Source: Candidatus Bathyarchaeota archaeon (lineage in GTDB: Archaea > Thermoproteota > Bathyarchaeia > 40CM-2-53-6). Taken from it: DNA of 64,000 nt. The stretch spans positions 54,174-118,173 of the forward strand of contig VBAW01000023.1 in NCBI GenBank assembly GCA_005888635.1, in the 5' to 3' direction. Each line of letters starts with the position of its first letter. The first letter of the stretch is position 1. The notes below the pieces were generated by a model. It was not told the DNA's origin and searched no databases. It saw only the letters and a list, made by a program, of their open reading frames with translations. This document shows, one piece after another, positions 33,064 through 42,523 of the stretch. The position numbers were made by a program, and so were the translations under genes.

Positions 33064-34107
33064 ATGCAGAGAAAGACCCCCAGATCTCGTCCATTACTCG
33101 TAGCGTGGGCTCCTTTTTCCCCTACCCTTGTCGAAGTAGGCTCCTTGGAAGGAGGACGCGTCGTCTTTCTCAGCATACTTTTCGGAAAGAAATTGGCTGC
33201 GCCCTTACGCTATGCTCTGCTCGCTCTTAGAACTCTCGCACTCTTGGGAGCAGAAAGACCGAAGATAGTTCTCGCCCAGAACCCTCCCATCTTTCTTCCA
33301 CTTCTTTTGGTTCTGGCGAAACGCTTCTACAAGTTCAAGCTGGTAGTCGACCACCACGCGGTCTGGAGCATGAAGACGCTTCGACAGCCGTTCCTCTCCC
33401 AAGGAATTGCGGTCACGGAGAGTTTCGTTTCTAAGAAGGCTGACGCCAACATGTCGCCCAACAACAGCTGGACAAGAGAACTTCAAGCAAGAGGAGCAAA
33501 GGATGCTTTCACGTACCACGACTTCATTCCCAAATCAACAATAACAAATGGCTACCACAACCGAGACTCGGCCACTTTGCCGCTGCCAGATCATCGTTTC
33601 TTGATAATTGCGGGTCACGGGGGACATCCTCAAGAACTGTTGGAAGAGGAGGTCGCAGCGATTCGAGGACTCGAGGGCTATCTTCTCGTGATCACAGGGA
33701 AGCGGGAAAAGCTAGCAGATAGAATAGCTAAGCTCGATCCGCCCAGCAATGTAGTCTACCCGGGCTATCTTGACGATGCGGACTATGAAGCGCTCAAGAG
33801 AAGCGCTGACGTGGCGTTGTCTCTGAGCAATGAAATAAACACGGTTCCCCACGCAATACACGAGTATTTGGCTTACGGTATTCCGACGATAGTCTTGAAG
33901 GACTCTCTACTGCGTTCACTATTCGATAGTGCAATCGTTGAGATTGATGATGCCCGGCCGGAGACCGTTAGAACGGCATTGGCGAGAATAACTGGGGATC
34001 CTACTTTTCGTAATCAACTGCGTGGGAACATCACTCGCAACTACGAGACTCGATCCAAAATGCACTTGGACGAAGAGTCAAAGCTGAGACGGGTCCTCTC
34101 CAGTTAG
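33064..34107 (+). CDS. GT4-like glycosyltransferase
   Basis: 347 residues, GT-B fold. N-terminal half has VLAQNPPIFLPLLLVLAKRF and FKLVVDHHAVW; C-terminal half has the donor block IIAGHGGHPQELLEEEVAAI, VVYPGYLDDADYEALKRSAD, then SNEINTVPHAIHEYLAYGIP where the E of the E-x7-E motif would lie. Close to transferases acting on lipid-linked sugars. Convergent with the thymidylyltransferase. Confidence 0.75.
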   Translation: MQRKTPRSRPLLVAWAPFSPTLVEVGSLEGGRVVFLSILFGKKLAAPLRYALLALRTLALLGAERPKIVLAQNPPIFLPLLLVLAKRFYKFKLVVDHHAVWSMKTLRQPFLSQGIAVTESFVSKKADANMSPNNSWTRELQARGAKDAFTYHDFIPKSTITNGYHNRDSATLPLPDHRFLIIAGHGGHPQELLEEEVAAIRGLEGYLLVITGKREKLADRIAKLDPPSNVVYPGYLDDADYEALKRSADVALSLSNEINTVPHAIHEYLAYGIPTIVLKDSLLRSLFDSAIVEIDDARPETVRTALARITGDPTFRNQLRGNITRNYETRSKMHLDEESKLRRVLSS

Positions 34108-34141
34108 GATCATCGTCTCCGCACTTTCAGACTCTGTCATC

Positions 34142-35209
34142 CTAGAGGCTCACGAAGGTGCTCTCGCCGACAACGAACCTTCGCCCTCCAGAAGGGGACG
34201 TCAGGCTGGAAATGATTCTTGAATTCTTCCCAATGATGCTGTCAACTATTCTCTCCCTGCAATCGACTACAGTTCCGTCCAGCACGATACTATTCTCGAT
34301 AGTCGCACCAAGTATTCTCACATGGCTCCCCAGAGAGGTATTTGGGCCAACGCTTGCACCATCCCCGATCTCCGAATGGTCACCTATCACTATAGGTCCC
34401 CGCAAGGTCGCCCCGCTGTGCACAATAGTTCCTTCACCCACCTCGACTTCGCCGGAAACGGTGACCCCGTGTTCAATCATGCCCCCAATAGAGGTCTTGA
34501 GATCTTTTAGGACAAGCTGATTTGCTTCCAGAATATCTTCCGGACGTCCAGTATCCTTCCACCAACCTGAAACTTCGTGGTAGGTTATCTTACCACCCAG
34601 ATCCAACAATTTTTGGATAGCGTCCGTGATCTCTAACTCGTTCCTTCGACTTGGCCTCAACTTCTCAATGATAGGAAAGATGGTGGGGCGGAGGAAGTAG
34701 ACCCCGGCCAGAGCTAGGTCGCTGATGTACTGTTTCGGCTTCTCGATCAGCTTGATAATCCTCCCCTCTTCTAATAGAACAACCCCAAACCTTTCAGGGT
34801 CATTTACTCGGGTAAGAATGACACTTGCATCTGCCTCGGATCTCAAGAACTCGCGGGCGAACTCAGGGATGTTGTCCTTGAGCAGATTATCGCCCAAATG
34901 AACAATGAACGGTGAGTCCCCGACAAACTCCTTGGAGATTAGCACCGCATGGGCTATGCCCTTTGGCTCAGGCTGAGCGATATAAGTGACCTTGACGCCA
35001 AACTTCGAACCGTCCTCGAGGGCTTCGACTATTCCCTCCTGCAAAGGTCCAAGGATGACTCCGATCTCTCTGATACCAGACGCTCTCATCTGGTCGAACC
35101 CATACATGAGCATAGGCTTGTTTGCTATGGGAAGCATGTGCTTGTTCCCAGTGTATGTCAGCGGACGGAGTCTCGTTCCATGCCCTCCAGCTAAGAGTAG
35201 ACCCTTCAA
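34142..35209 (-). CDS. rmlA: Glucose-1-phosphate thymidylyltransferase, long archaeal form
   Basis: 355 residues. Nucleotidyltransferase start GGHGTRLRPLTYTGNKHML, VHLGDNLLKDN, FGVVLLEEGRIIKLIEKP, and ELEITDAIQKLLDLGG with GWWKDTGRPEDILEAN; then a C-terminal left-handed beta helix of hexapeptide repeats (GTIVHSGATLRGPIVIGDHS). Makes dTDP-glucose or a related NDP-sugar from the sugar 1-phosphate. Intact while rmlB and rmlD are broken, so its product may feed something else, possibly the heptose genes; that link is inference. Confidence 0.88.
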   Translation of the reverse strand: MKGLLLAGGHGTRLRPLTYTGNKHMLPIANKPMLMYGFDQMRASGIREIGVILGPLQEGIVEALEDGSKFGVKVTYIAQPEPKGIAHAVLISKEFVGDSPFIVHLGDNLLKDNIPEFAREFLRSEADASVILTRVNDPERFGVVLLEEGRIIKLIEKPKQYISDLALAGVYFLRPTIFPIIEKLRPSRRNELEITDAIQKLLDLGGKITYHEVSGWWKDTGRPEDILEANQLVLKDLKTSIGGMIEHGVTVSGEVEVGEGTIVHSGATLRGPIVIGDHSEIGDGASVGPNTSLGSHVRILGATIENSIVLDGTVVDCRERIVDSIIGKNSRIISSLTSPSGGRRFVVGESTFVSL

Positions 35210-35316
35210 TGAAGATAGACGCTCCTTGTAACAAAACGAGGAAGCTTTCGCAATAAATGAGTTAAGATGAGAGTCCCAGTTACAGCATCGTCAGTATTCT
35301 GCTGAAGAGTTCGAGG

Positions 35317-37635
35317 TTAGACAGGACTGATGTTGTCGAGGCTTGCATAGAAGACGCCTGCAGAATTCGATTCTAGGAAGACAGTGAATGTCACTTGGGG
35401 AGGCGTCGCCCAGCCTTGAGCGTTCCAGATCGATTGCGGACTTAGAGTGATCGTTTTCCACTGGGACCTTTGTGTCGGGATGATGACTGTGGTGTTCGTA
35501 GAATAAGGCGTGACGGTCTGCTGGTTAGCTCGGTCGGAGAAAATGTAGTACAGGGTGTGGGTTCCGTCAGCTATGCTAGCGGCGAAGATGAGGTTTGTTG
35601 CAATGTTGGTTGTGAGTGACTGGTTGAAATGAATACTCAAGCTCGTGGCGTTTAGCAAGACTCTCTGCGACAACGCCAGTCTCTCAACACCCCCCAGGGA
35701 GGATGTATAATTGAGGATCATTTGCACACCGCTCGTTCCATTGACTCCTCCCAGAGGGCCGATGCCAGACCAGACAGGGTCAACGTTGGAGAAGGAAAGC
35801 TTCCAGTTGAAGGGAACCCTAGTTCCTACACTCGGATCCAAGACCCACCACTTCAACATCGGGTTTTCCAACGAGAGAGCTGGAATGTCTGACTTCCATG
35901 AGGTTGATTCGCCCAAGAGCTGTCCGGTCAACTTGTCATATATGACGATGTGGAATTGGTCTCCGCGCGGGACGGCACTCAGCGCGTCTGGAGCAGTAAT
36001 CACATACGATGATGCAGAACCTCTGTTCAGTGGCGAAGTCGAATTGCTCGCCCAGAAATAGGTGAGGAAACTATACTTCACAAAGAAGATGGGTAAGACC
36101 GGTGTCGCGAGCAGGTTCGTAACAGTCACATTGATCACCGTTGCTGAACCGATGCTGTCAGGGTCCATTACTCCGTTGATCTGTATCGCAGTCCGGGGAT
36201 TCGAAGCCTGATTTATGTAAGCCCCAGAGACACCTGCAAAAATCACGGTCAGCGTCATTACTACCATAACAGAGGGTGTCAGTCGTTGACGCAAGATCCT
36301 TAGGAAGGTTCCCGTGGGAGGCCGCCAAGCGATACTGGGCAGTCTCGTTGTGAACGCAAGTCTGAGGTTTGGACCGCCAAGCCGACATAGTTCGAGGACA
36401 AGTGGGAATAGCCAGTAGGCCATGTAATTGGGGAAGGATCGATAATAGAAGAAGAAGATGAGGATCGGAAAGGCAAAGACTATGCTATTCAAGCCTCGAT
36501 AATGTTTGGCGTAAAGGTAGAACAGAATGCCGGAGACACCCCCCATGAGGACTAGGAAGAAGGAAGATGGGAGCGCAATTCCAAGGTCGAGGAGAAAGCC
36601 CGACAGACCAATTCCTCCAGGAACCTGAGCCGGGGCGTTCGGCAGGAATGGCGCCATTACGTCAGCCCACCAGGAACCTGGACTGTAGATGATGAACGGT
36701 AGGTTAGGCAAGAAGAAAGCAGAGAGCATCAAACCAACACTTCGAGTCAGACTTCGCAACCCATGGTATGGAGTCTCCTTCCAAAGGCGCAGCAGGAGGA
36801 AAGGAGCAATTACGATAGCAATCTGTTTAACCGCGACAGCAAGGCCGAGGGAGACCCAGCTAGCCTTGGGATGACGAATCCAGAGAACTGCGGTCAGAAC
36901 GAGAAAGAAGGCCCAGATGCTATCGGTCCAACTTCCTGCGATTACGATTGAGAACAGCGTAAACGGTAGAACGCTGATACTCTTCAGCCTCGCGGGAGCC
37001 AGGGCGAATATGGTGAGGATTGACATGATGTGGAAGATGAAGACAGTGTCTCTGACATCATGCAGACCGAGCAAGTAGAACGGGACGATAGAAAGGAAAC
37101 TCAACGAGGGATAGGCAAGATGAAAATCGAAGGAGCCGTCAACACCCGGGGTGTAGAAGGACGGGGAGAAGCCAAATCTGTCCAACAGAGGTTTGATGGA
37201 GAAACCGTACGGACTCTGTAGCTGCAAGACCCTCAGGATTCCCATGTAGGTCCCCACCACCGTATCGGTCGAGTAGCTGACGTAGAGAAGCCTTGATGCA
37301 ACGACGTACAGCCAGATGAACAAGACAAGGTTGCCGACCAGGGAAAGCTGGTTAGCGCGTGAAAGAGTCAGATTTTTTCTAAAGGAAAATGTCAGATTGA
37401 ATAATCCAAATCCAGCAAGGCCAATGGCGAGAACTAGCATCGCGACGATGCTCGGCCCAAAAGCCACAAGCCACAACCCAGCCACAACTGAGAATAGGCC
37501 TGTTAGACCAAGGCCGATTCGTGACAACCTCGTGGGCTTGGCCTGAGTTTCTCTCAGTCCAATGTATTCCTTGGCTCTCTCTATAGACTGGTGAAGTTGG
37601 GTGAGAAACTTGGAAAGGACCATACGGATGACCAC
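35317..37635 (-). CDS. Large membrane glycosyltransferase (GT-C/PMT-like) with outer domain
   Basis: 772 residues (an ATG at 37623 gives 768). About 12 membrane helices over residues 35-480, with the pattern of GT-C proteins that use lipid-linked sugars (long loop with FSPSFYTPGVDGSFDFHLAY after the first pair of helices, then repeated hydrophobic helices). From about 500 to the end it is soluble, strand-rich and Asn/Ser/Thr-rich (several N-x-S/T sites), likely outside the cell. No oligosaccharyltransferase WWDYG motif. Donor and acceptor unknown. Confidence 0.75.
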   Translation of the reverse strand: MVIRMVLSKFLTQLHQSIERAKEYIGLRETQAKPTRLSRIGLGLTGLFSVVAGLWLVAFGPSIVAMLVLAIGLAGFGLFNLTFSFRKNLTLSRANQLSLVGNLVLFIWLYVVASRLLYVSYSTDTVVGTYMGILRVLQLQSPYGFSIKPLLDRFGFSPSFYTPGVDGSFDFHLAYPSLSFLSIVPFYLLGLHDVRDTVFIFHIMSILTIFALAPARLKSISVLPFTLFSIVIAGSWTDSIWAFFLVLTAVLWIRHPKASWVSLGLAVAVKQIAIVIAPFLLLRLWKETPYHGLRSLTRSVGLMLSAFFLPNLPFIIYSPGSWWADVMAPFLPNAPAQVPGGIGLSGFLLDLGIALPSSFFLVLMGGVSGILFYLYAKHYRGLNSIVFAFPILIFFFYYRSFPNYMAYWLFPLVLELCRLGGPNLRLAFTTRLPSIAWRPPTGTFLRILRQRLTPSVMVVMTLTVIFAGVSGAYINQASNPRTAIQINGVMDPDSIGSATVINVTVTNLLATPVLPIFFVKYSFLTYFWASNSTSPLNRGSASSYVITAPDALSAVPRGDQFHIVIYDKLTGQLLGESTSWKSDIPALSLENPMLKWWVLDPSVGTRVPFNWKLSFSNVDPVWSGIGPLGGVNGTSGVQMILNYTSSLGGVERLALSQRVLLNATSLSIHFNQSLTTNIATNLIFAASIADGTHTLYYIFSDRANQQTVTPYSTNTTVIIPTQRSQWKTITLSPQSIWNAQGWATPPQVTFTVFLESNSAGVFYASLDNISPV

Positions 37636-37743
37636 GTCTACAGGCTTTCAGCTCGGGTGATAACCAAAGGTCTCGAATTTTCCCACTTAAGGGTTATGTG
37701 GAAAGCGAACCTATGGATTTGCGTCTTAGACTGAAGGTCGCGC

Positions 37744-38391
37744 TCAAATTCCTGGCCTATTCGCGCGGGGGACCCTATCTCCAAGACTCTCATCTATCAG
37801 TTCGCAGACGATGTGACCTATCATGATATGACATTCCTGTATCCTCTGAGTATCGTCCGAGGGGACAATCACACTGTGATCGCATTCTGGTCCGAGCTGT
37901 CCTCCTCCAGAGCCAGTGAGGGCTATTGTCTTCGCTCCGATTCTCCGGGCCTCCTCGACGCCTTTGATGACGTTCGCCGAGCGACCGCTAGTACTGATAC
38001 CTACAGCAACATCATCCGGTTCCAGAATTGCCTGGACTTGACGGGAGAAGATTTCGTCGAAACCGATGTCGTTACCTATCGCTGTTAGAATGGACGTGTT
38101 CGTCGTCAGGGCTGATGCCCTGAGAGCAGGTCGCGCCCTCTTGAATTTTCCGACAAGCTCCGCAGAAATATGCTGAGCATCGGCAGCGCTACCCCCATTA
38201 CCGAAGAAGACGACCTTCCGGCCTTTCTTTAGCGCAATCGTTATCATGCGGGCCATCTGAACGATATCGTCGAGACACTCCTCAACGAGTCGTTGTTTTG
38301 TTTCGACACTCTTTCGTACTGCGTCTCGCGCCAAGGACACTTCGTGATCATCCTCGATCGCTCGCCTGTGGACTTTTGTGGACTTTTGCAT
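37744..38391 (-). CDS. gmhA: Phosphoheptose isomerase-like SIS protein (GmhA)
   Basis: 215 residues from ATG 38391 (frame extends to 38439, overlapping the next gene). Converts sedoheptulose-7-phosphate to heptose-7-phosphate. The SIS domain has FFGNGGSAADAQH, with ISAELVGKF supplying the His and catalytic Glu as in GmhA, and RIQECHIMIGH with the Gln and His spaced by 8 as in the active site. Downstream of the kinase and phosphatase genes in one operon (13-base gap to the kinase stop). Confidence 0.88.
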   Translation of the reverse strand: MQKSTKVHRRAIEDDHEVSLARDAVRKSVETKQRLVEECLDDIVQMARMITIALKKGRKVVFFGNGGSAADAQHISAELVGKFKRARPALRASALTTNTSILTAIGNDIGFDEIFSRQVQAILEPDDVAVGISTSGRSANVIKGVEEARRIGAKTIALTGSGGGQLGPECDHSVIVPSDDTQRIQECHIMIGHIVCELIDESLGDRVPRANRPGI

Positions 38392-38404
38392 CTCTTGTTG
38401 AATC

Positions 38405-39418
38405 CTACTTTGGGCTTCGCCAGGTCTGCAAACCTTCAAGGTCGAATCTGACAGGGAAGGCCTTGCCTCCTAGGCTCTCGACCGCCTTTTCTACATGCAC
38501 CTGTCTGCCAGGCTCGCAGTATAGGAACAAGAACCCTCCTCCTCCAGCGCCGAGAAGTTTGCCCCCGATAGCCCCACCTTCTCGCGCGGCGTGCAGAAGC
38601 CTGTCGACCTCATTGGTTGAGATCGCAGAGTCAAGCGCCTTCTTCGTGACCCACTCCGAGTTTAGCAGTTTAGCGAACTCGGTAAGGTTGCCGGTGAGAA
38701 GGGAGTCCTTCATCTCAAGCGTTAGCTCTTTCATACGTTCGAGAGCTTCCATAACTTTCGAGTCTTTATGTTCGTACGATTCGATCTGCCTCTGAAGGAT
38801 ACCACCCGATCTTCTAGTGGTGCCGGTAAAGCAAAGGAGGCTGCTGTACTCCAGCTCGTTCAGGGTTTCCCGCTTTATCCTGAGAGGGTTGACGATGTTT
38901 GAGTCTTTCTTGAACTCGATAAGATTGAAACCCCCGAAAGTCGACGCGTACTGGTCCTGCAGGCCGCCAGGAATCCCGACATCCTTCCTCTCAACATCAT
39001 ACGCAAGATTTGCTATCTCATAATCTGTCATCGATGTGCCCTTCCATTCCCGGAAAGCGCCTATGAGAGCAACGCAGAGCGCCGATGAAGATCCGAGCCC
39101 TGTGCCAGGGAGAGCGTCATACCTGAGGTCTGCGTCAAAACCCTGCTCCACAGCAAATCGCTTTGCGACCGCACGGACAAACTCCAGCTCTCCACTCCCC
39201 TTGAGATCACCAAGTCTCCCGGGTCCGATCGAAACATCCTGGTCTTCCCTAGAGACAGTAACCAACCCGTCAGATCGAGGAGTAATCGAGCAGTAGGCAT
39301 AATTCTGAATTGTAGAGGAGAGAACGACTCCACCCTTCAAACCAGGATAAGGCGGGACGTCGGTTCCACCTCCTGCATAGCTCACTCGGAGAGGAGCCCT
39401 AGCGCGAATCTTGCTCAT
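38405..39418 (-). CDS. hddA: Heptose 7-phosphate kinase, GHMP family (HddA-like)
   Basis: 337 residues. Phosphorylates D-glycero-D-manno-heptose 7-phosphate at position 1 in the GDP-heptose route. N-terminal APLRVSYAGGGTDVPPY, ATP motif PGTGLGSSSA (104-113), IPGGLQDQYASTFGG, C-terminal GGKLLGAGGGGFLFL. The start overlaps the phosphatase stop by 4 bases. Confidence 0.88.
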   Translation of the reverse strand: MSKIRARAPLRVSYAGGGTDVPPYPGLKGGVVLSSTIQNYAYCSITPRSDGLVTVSREDQDVSIGPGRLGDLKGSGELEFVRAVAKRFAVEQGFDADLRYDALPGTGLGSSSALCVALIGAFREWKGTSMTDYEIANLAYDVERKDVGIPGGLQDQYASTFGGFNLIEFKKDSNIVNPLRIKRETLNELEYSSLLCFTGTTRRSGGILQRQIESYEHKDSKVMEALERMKELTLEMKDSLLTGNLTEFAKLLNSEWVTKKALDSAISTNEVDRLLHAAREGGAIGGKLLGAGGGGFLFLYCEPGRQVHVEKAVESLGGKAFPVRFDLEGLQTWRSPK

Positions 39419-39933
39419 ATCATCGCGTTCCCAGTCTCTTTCTCAATGGTGAGTATACTTGAGACCGCCTGTTGCAAATCTCCTACGTTCGTTTCGACTC
39501 GAACTCCCCGACATCCAGCTCTCTTCGCCGCCTCAAGATCAATCTCTTTGTCCCCAATCATCCAAGACTCCTTAACATCGATCCCTAGGTCCTTTGCAGC
39601 CTTTAGAAGCAGGCCGGGCTGAGGTTTTCGACAGTTGCATCCTTCCTCAGGCAGGTGCGGGCAGTAGTAAATGGCGTCAACACAACATCCCATTCGTTTA
39701 AGTTCCGATTGGAGCTTCTCGTGAATTCGGCCTAAATCTTCGTGAGTGGCTAGACCTCTTCCAACAACAGACTGGTTAGTTACGATGACAAGTCGGAAGC
39801 CCCGCTCTCGAAGAGCACGCAACGCCGGCCCGATCCCCGGCAGAATCTCAAGCTCGTTCGGCGTCTTGACATAGTCCAGTCTTTCTCGTGTCAGAACACC
39901 GTCCCGATCTAGAAAGACGGCCTTCATGGTCAC
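39415..39933 (-). CDS. gmhB: Heptose bisphosphate phosphatase (GmhB-like)
   Basis: 172 residues. HAD phosphatase: FLDRDGVL with the two Asp of the nucleophile motif, VTNQSVVGRG, then a zinc site CPHLPEEGCNC followed by RKPQPGLLL, and a motif IV IGDKEIDLEAAKRAG. Removes the C7 phosphate of heptose 1,7-bisphosphate. First gene of the operon gmhB-hddA-gmhA. Confidence 0.9.
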   Translation of the reverse strand: MTMKAVFLDRDGVLTRERLDYVKTPNELEILPGIGPALRALRERGFRLVIVTNQSVVGRGLATHEDLGRIHEKLQSELKRMGCCVDAIYYCPHLPEEGCNCRKPQPGLLLKAAKDLGIDVKESWMIGDKEIDLEAAKRAGCRGVRVETNVGDLQQAVSSILTIEKETGNAMI

Positions 39934-40097
39934 GTGTCCGGCACGACGCGTCCTTCGCGAAGCGAATTAATAGTGTTTTCCAGAACTCTTGGTACCGGAA
40001 GAGAAGCTTGGTTAGACTCGAACAGTTTCCAGAATCTTAACAAGCATCAAAAGGTCGTCAGAGTCAGTATCAGACTCGCGTCAGCTACAACATACAT

Positions 40098-41627
40098 GTG
40101 ACGGTCAAGTTGGACTCGTGGATTTACATCTCGGGAATTTCTCTTGCCTTCAGCATGCCTGGTCTCTTGTTCTCTTACTACAGCGTGATTCTCTTCCTGA
40201 GCACGTTCCGCTATCCGAAATCTCTCGGGGACGAACCCCCGCTTCGAGGGACACCTGTGGTCTCGATTCTGATAGCTACATTCAACGAGAAGTTCGTTGT
40301 AGCCAACACCCTGGACGCTCTTAAGAGCCTCGACTACCCCAAAGACAAACTCCACGTTGTGGTAGCCGATGACTCATCCGACGAGACCGTTGACATCATC
40401 GACCGGAAGCTTTTGGAACTTAACAACCTAGGGATTCATAGTGTCGTGTCGAGGAGGAAGGGCCGGGCCGCCTTCAAGAGCGGCGCGCTGAATCAAGCTG
40501 CCCCACTCCTGAAGGGTGACTTTGTCCTTTTGTTAGACGCAGACTCGACAGTCATACCCGACGTTCTGAAGAGAGGGCTAAATGCCGCCAGTCACGATCC
40601 CAGAATCGGTTTCGTTTCATTTCGAGTCGGCCACTACAACCGAGAACAGAACTTGACGACCCGACTATTTGCGCTCCAGCAAGACCAGGGAGATACAGTT
40701 GCAAAGATGGGCGCTTATTCCATCGACGCTCCTTACTCGTTCCAAGGCGGATTCGTTCTAGTTTCAATGATGGTCCTAAGACAGCTCGGTTTCTGGCCAA
40801 ACTCCTCAATCGTGGAAGATGCTGATCTATCTTGTAGAATATACTGTGCAGGATATCGGGGCGTATACCTTTCCGACGTTCGAATATTCAGCGAAGATCC
40901 CTCTAGCTTAGAAGTTTGGAAGAAACAAGCGGCGCGAGTGGCTCAGGGCTGGGCCGCGTACGCAATCGCCAACGGCCGTATGATTCTCGATTGCAAGAAA
41001 CTTTCCATCTGGAGGAGGATCGTTCTGTTCTCCCAACTTGTCGGACCGTTCCAAGGGCTAAGCTGGGTCGTAGCAACGTTCGTTTCGGCATTCGGACTAA
41101 TCATCGGCCTCAGTGCTCCATCAAATTCGATCTTTTCAAGCCCGACCTATATCATGATAGTGACTCTGCCACTAGTCTCGTTCTATGCCTCAGGCATCTA
41201 CGCCCTCCACATCCAGAAGAAACTAAACCCGCATAATCTCGTCTTGCTTCCTCTGCTGTCATACACCAGCTCCTGTATGACAACGGCCATCATGGTTGGG
41301 TTCCTCAGCGGTGTGAGAGGTAAGACCGGCACTTTCTTCAGGACGCCAAAGTATGGGCTTTCACCTCCGGGAGACAGGCAGTACCATCGCGATATTCAGC
41401 TGGACAGAATCGCCCTTGTAGAAGGAACCCTAGCGTCTGTCGCACTGGCGATGAGCGTTATCGTGCTCTTAGATGGAGTCTGGGCCCTGGCCCTAACTCT
41501 TGGAGGATTTGGAGCCTTGACTCTAAAGTCAATGGACCTTTCTCGAAATCTGCGACCGAAACTTAAACTATGTTGGGCGCAGACGTTCGACAAGAACACC
41601 GGCGAAAACGAGATTGGGCCTAAGTAA
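40098..41627 (+). CDS. Membrane GT2 glycosyltransferase, cellulose-synthase-like
   Basis: 509 residues from GTG. One N-terminal membrane helix (about 13-37), cytoplasmic GT-A domain with VVADDSSDETVDI, FVLLLDADSTVIPDVL (DxD), a VEDADLSCRIYCAGYRG block and QAARVAQGWA in the place of the Q-x-x-R-W motif (the W is replaced), then about four C-terminal membrane helices. Such enzymes extend a chain or transfer a sugar to a lipid carrier. Confidence 0.85.
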   Translation: MTVKLDSWIYISGISLAFSMPGLLFSYYSVILFLSTFRYPKSLGDEPPLRGTPVVSILIATFNEKFVVANTLDALKSLDYPKDKLHVVVADDSSDETVDIIDRKLLELNNLGIHSVVSRRKGRAAFKSGALNQAAPLLKGDFVLLLDADSTVIPDVLKRGLNAASHDPRIGFVSFRVGHYNREQNLTTRLFALQQDQGDTVAKMGAYSIDAPYSFQGGFVLVSMMVLRQLGFWPNSSIVEDADLSCRIYCAGYRGVYLSDVRIFSEDPSSLEVWKKQAARVAQGWAAYAIANGRMILDCKKLSIWRRIVLFSQLVGPFQGLSWVVATFVSAFGLIIGLSAPSNSIFSSPTYIMIVTLPLVSFYASGIYALHIQKKLNPHNLVLLPLLSYTSSCMTTAIMVGFLSGVRGKTGTFFRTPKYGLSPPGDRQYHRDIQLDRIALVEGTLASVALAMSVIVLLDGVWALALTLGGFGALTLKSMDLSRNLRPKLKLCWAQTFDKNTGENEIGPK

Positions 41628-42088
41628 TTGAATCTTCAGCTAGGCTTCGACTCCCGATTTTCGTATTAGGAAGAACCCGACTTATTTTCCCTTCTCGGTT
41701 TGATATCCTTGTCCTAGACGTTCTAAGGATCTGATGAAAGTCATCTGCGTTTTCAACTAGGTCGGATGCGATCCGATGCCAATGATCAGGTATGGTCGCA
41801 AAATCAGATTCGAAAATAGCCCATTTGTCTGTATATCCGAAAAACCTCTGCCCAATGCTGTCGAGGAGAAGATACGCTTCCCCAATCGACCCCTCATCCA
41901 GTTGTTTTCGAGTGCCTCTTGCTAACAAGCATAAGTCTTTCCCGGTGACCCTTTAGGTTCTTCGCGCGCACTAGACTCCACCGGTCGACGTCGACAAGAA
42001 CCTCCTTCAAGGGTATTTTGCAAAGCGGGCAGCCTGCCATTTTAGTGTGAGAGTTCTTTGACTCCTCGATAGATTGTTTATTTGTCAT
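41620..42088 (-). pseudogene. HIT-like protein, frameshifted
   Basis: The N-terminal frame (41894-42088) starts at MAGCPLCKIPLKEVLVD with a Cys pair and NLKGHRERLMLVSKRHS, then stops. The C-terminal frame (41620-41928) continues as RKQLDEGSIGEAYLLL, FGYTDKWAIFESDFATIPDH then WHRIAS. The HWH dyad resembles the His triad of HIT proteins. A one-base shift near 41905 splits it. The gene lies against the end of the GT2 gene (8-base overlap). Confidence 0.6.
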
Positions 42089-42523
42089 TGTAAGGATATG
42101 AAAGTCATCAATAGCATGGTTCTTTAGAATGTCGCTCGCTAAGCATTGTCATTTCACAGGTTAACATACACTCACAATTCAATCAACCAGAATTCTCAGC
42201 TCTTCCGTGAAACCAGACACTACCCGAATTTAACGGGACCATGGATCGCACCTGGGCGAAACGAGACTCTTCGTCGAAATGTCTCTGAATTGAGTCGGAA
42301 CTCCACTAACAATTTTGTGTCCTGATATATCGAAACCCAAGCATATCCCAAATAACGAGAATCTGGGAGGGGACCCCTGTTTAGGGGGTTTGTTTGACTC
42401 CTTGATAATCAAGGTGAAGTTACTTGTTCCTCAAGTACGAGACTAGTTCGCCTGCGCGTTCGAAGATTCGATGGTTCCGGGTCGCCCGTGAGGCCGGGGC
42501 ATGAGTTCGTATAACTGGAAGAG
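42089..42523. other. Gene-free gap of 435 bp
   Basis: No credible gene or RNA found. A perfect palindrome CCTTGAT-A-ATCAAGG is at 42400-42414. A short minus-strand run resembling a gene end (ELVSYLRNK, stop near 42420) may be a decayed tail. Confidence 0.4.
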
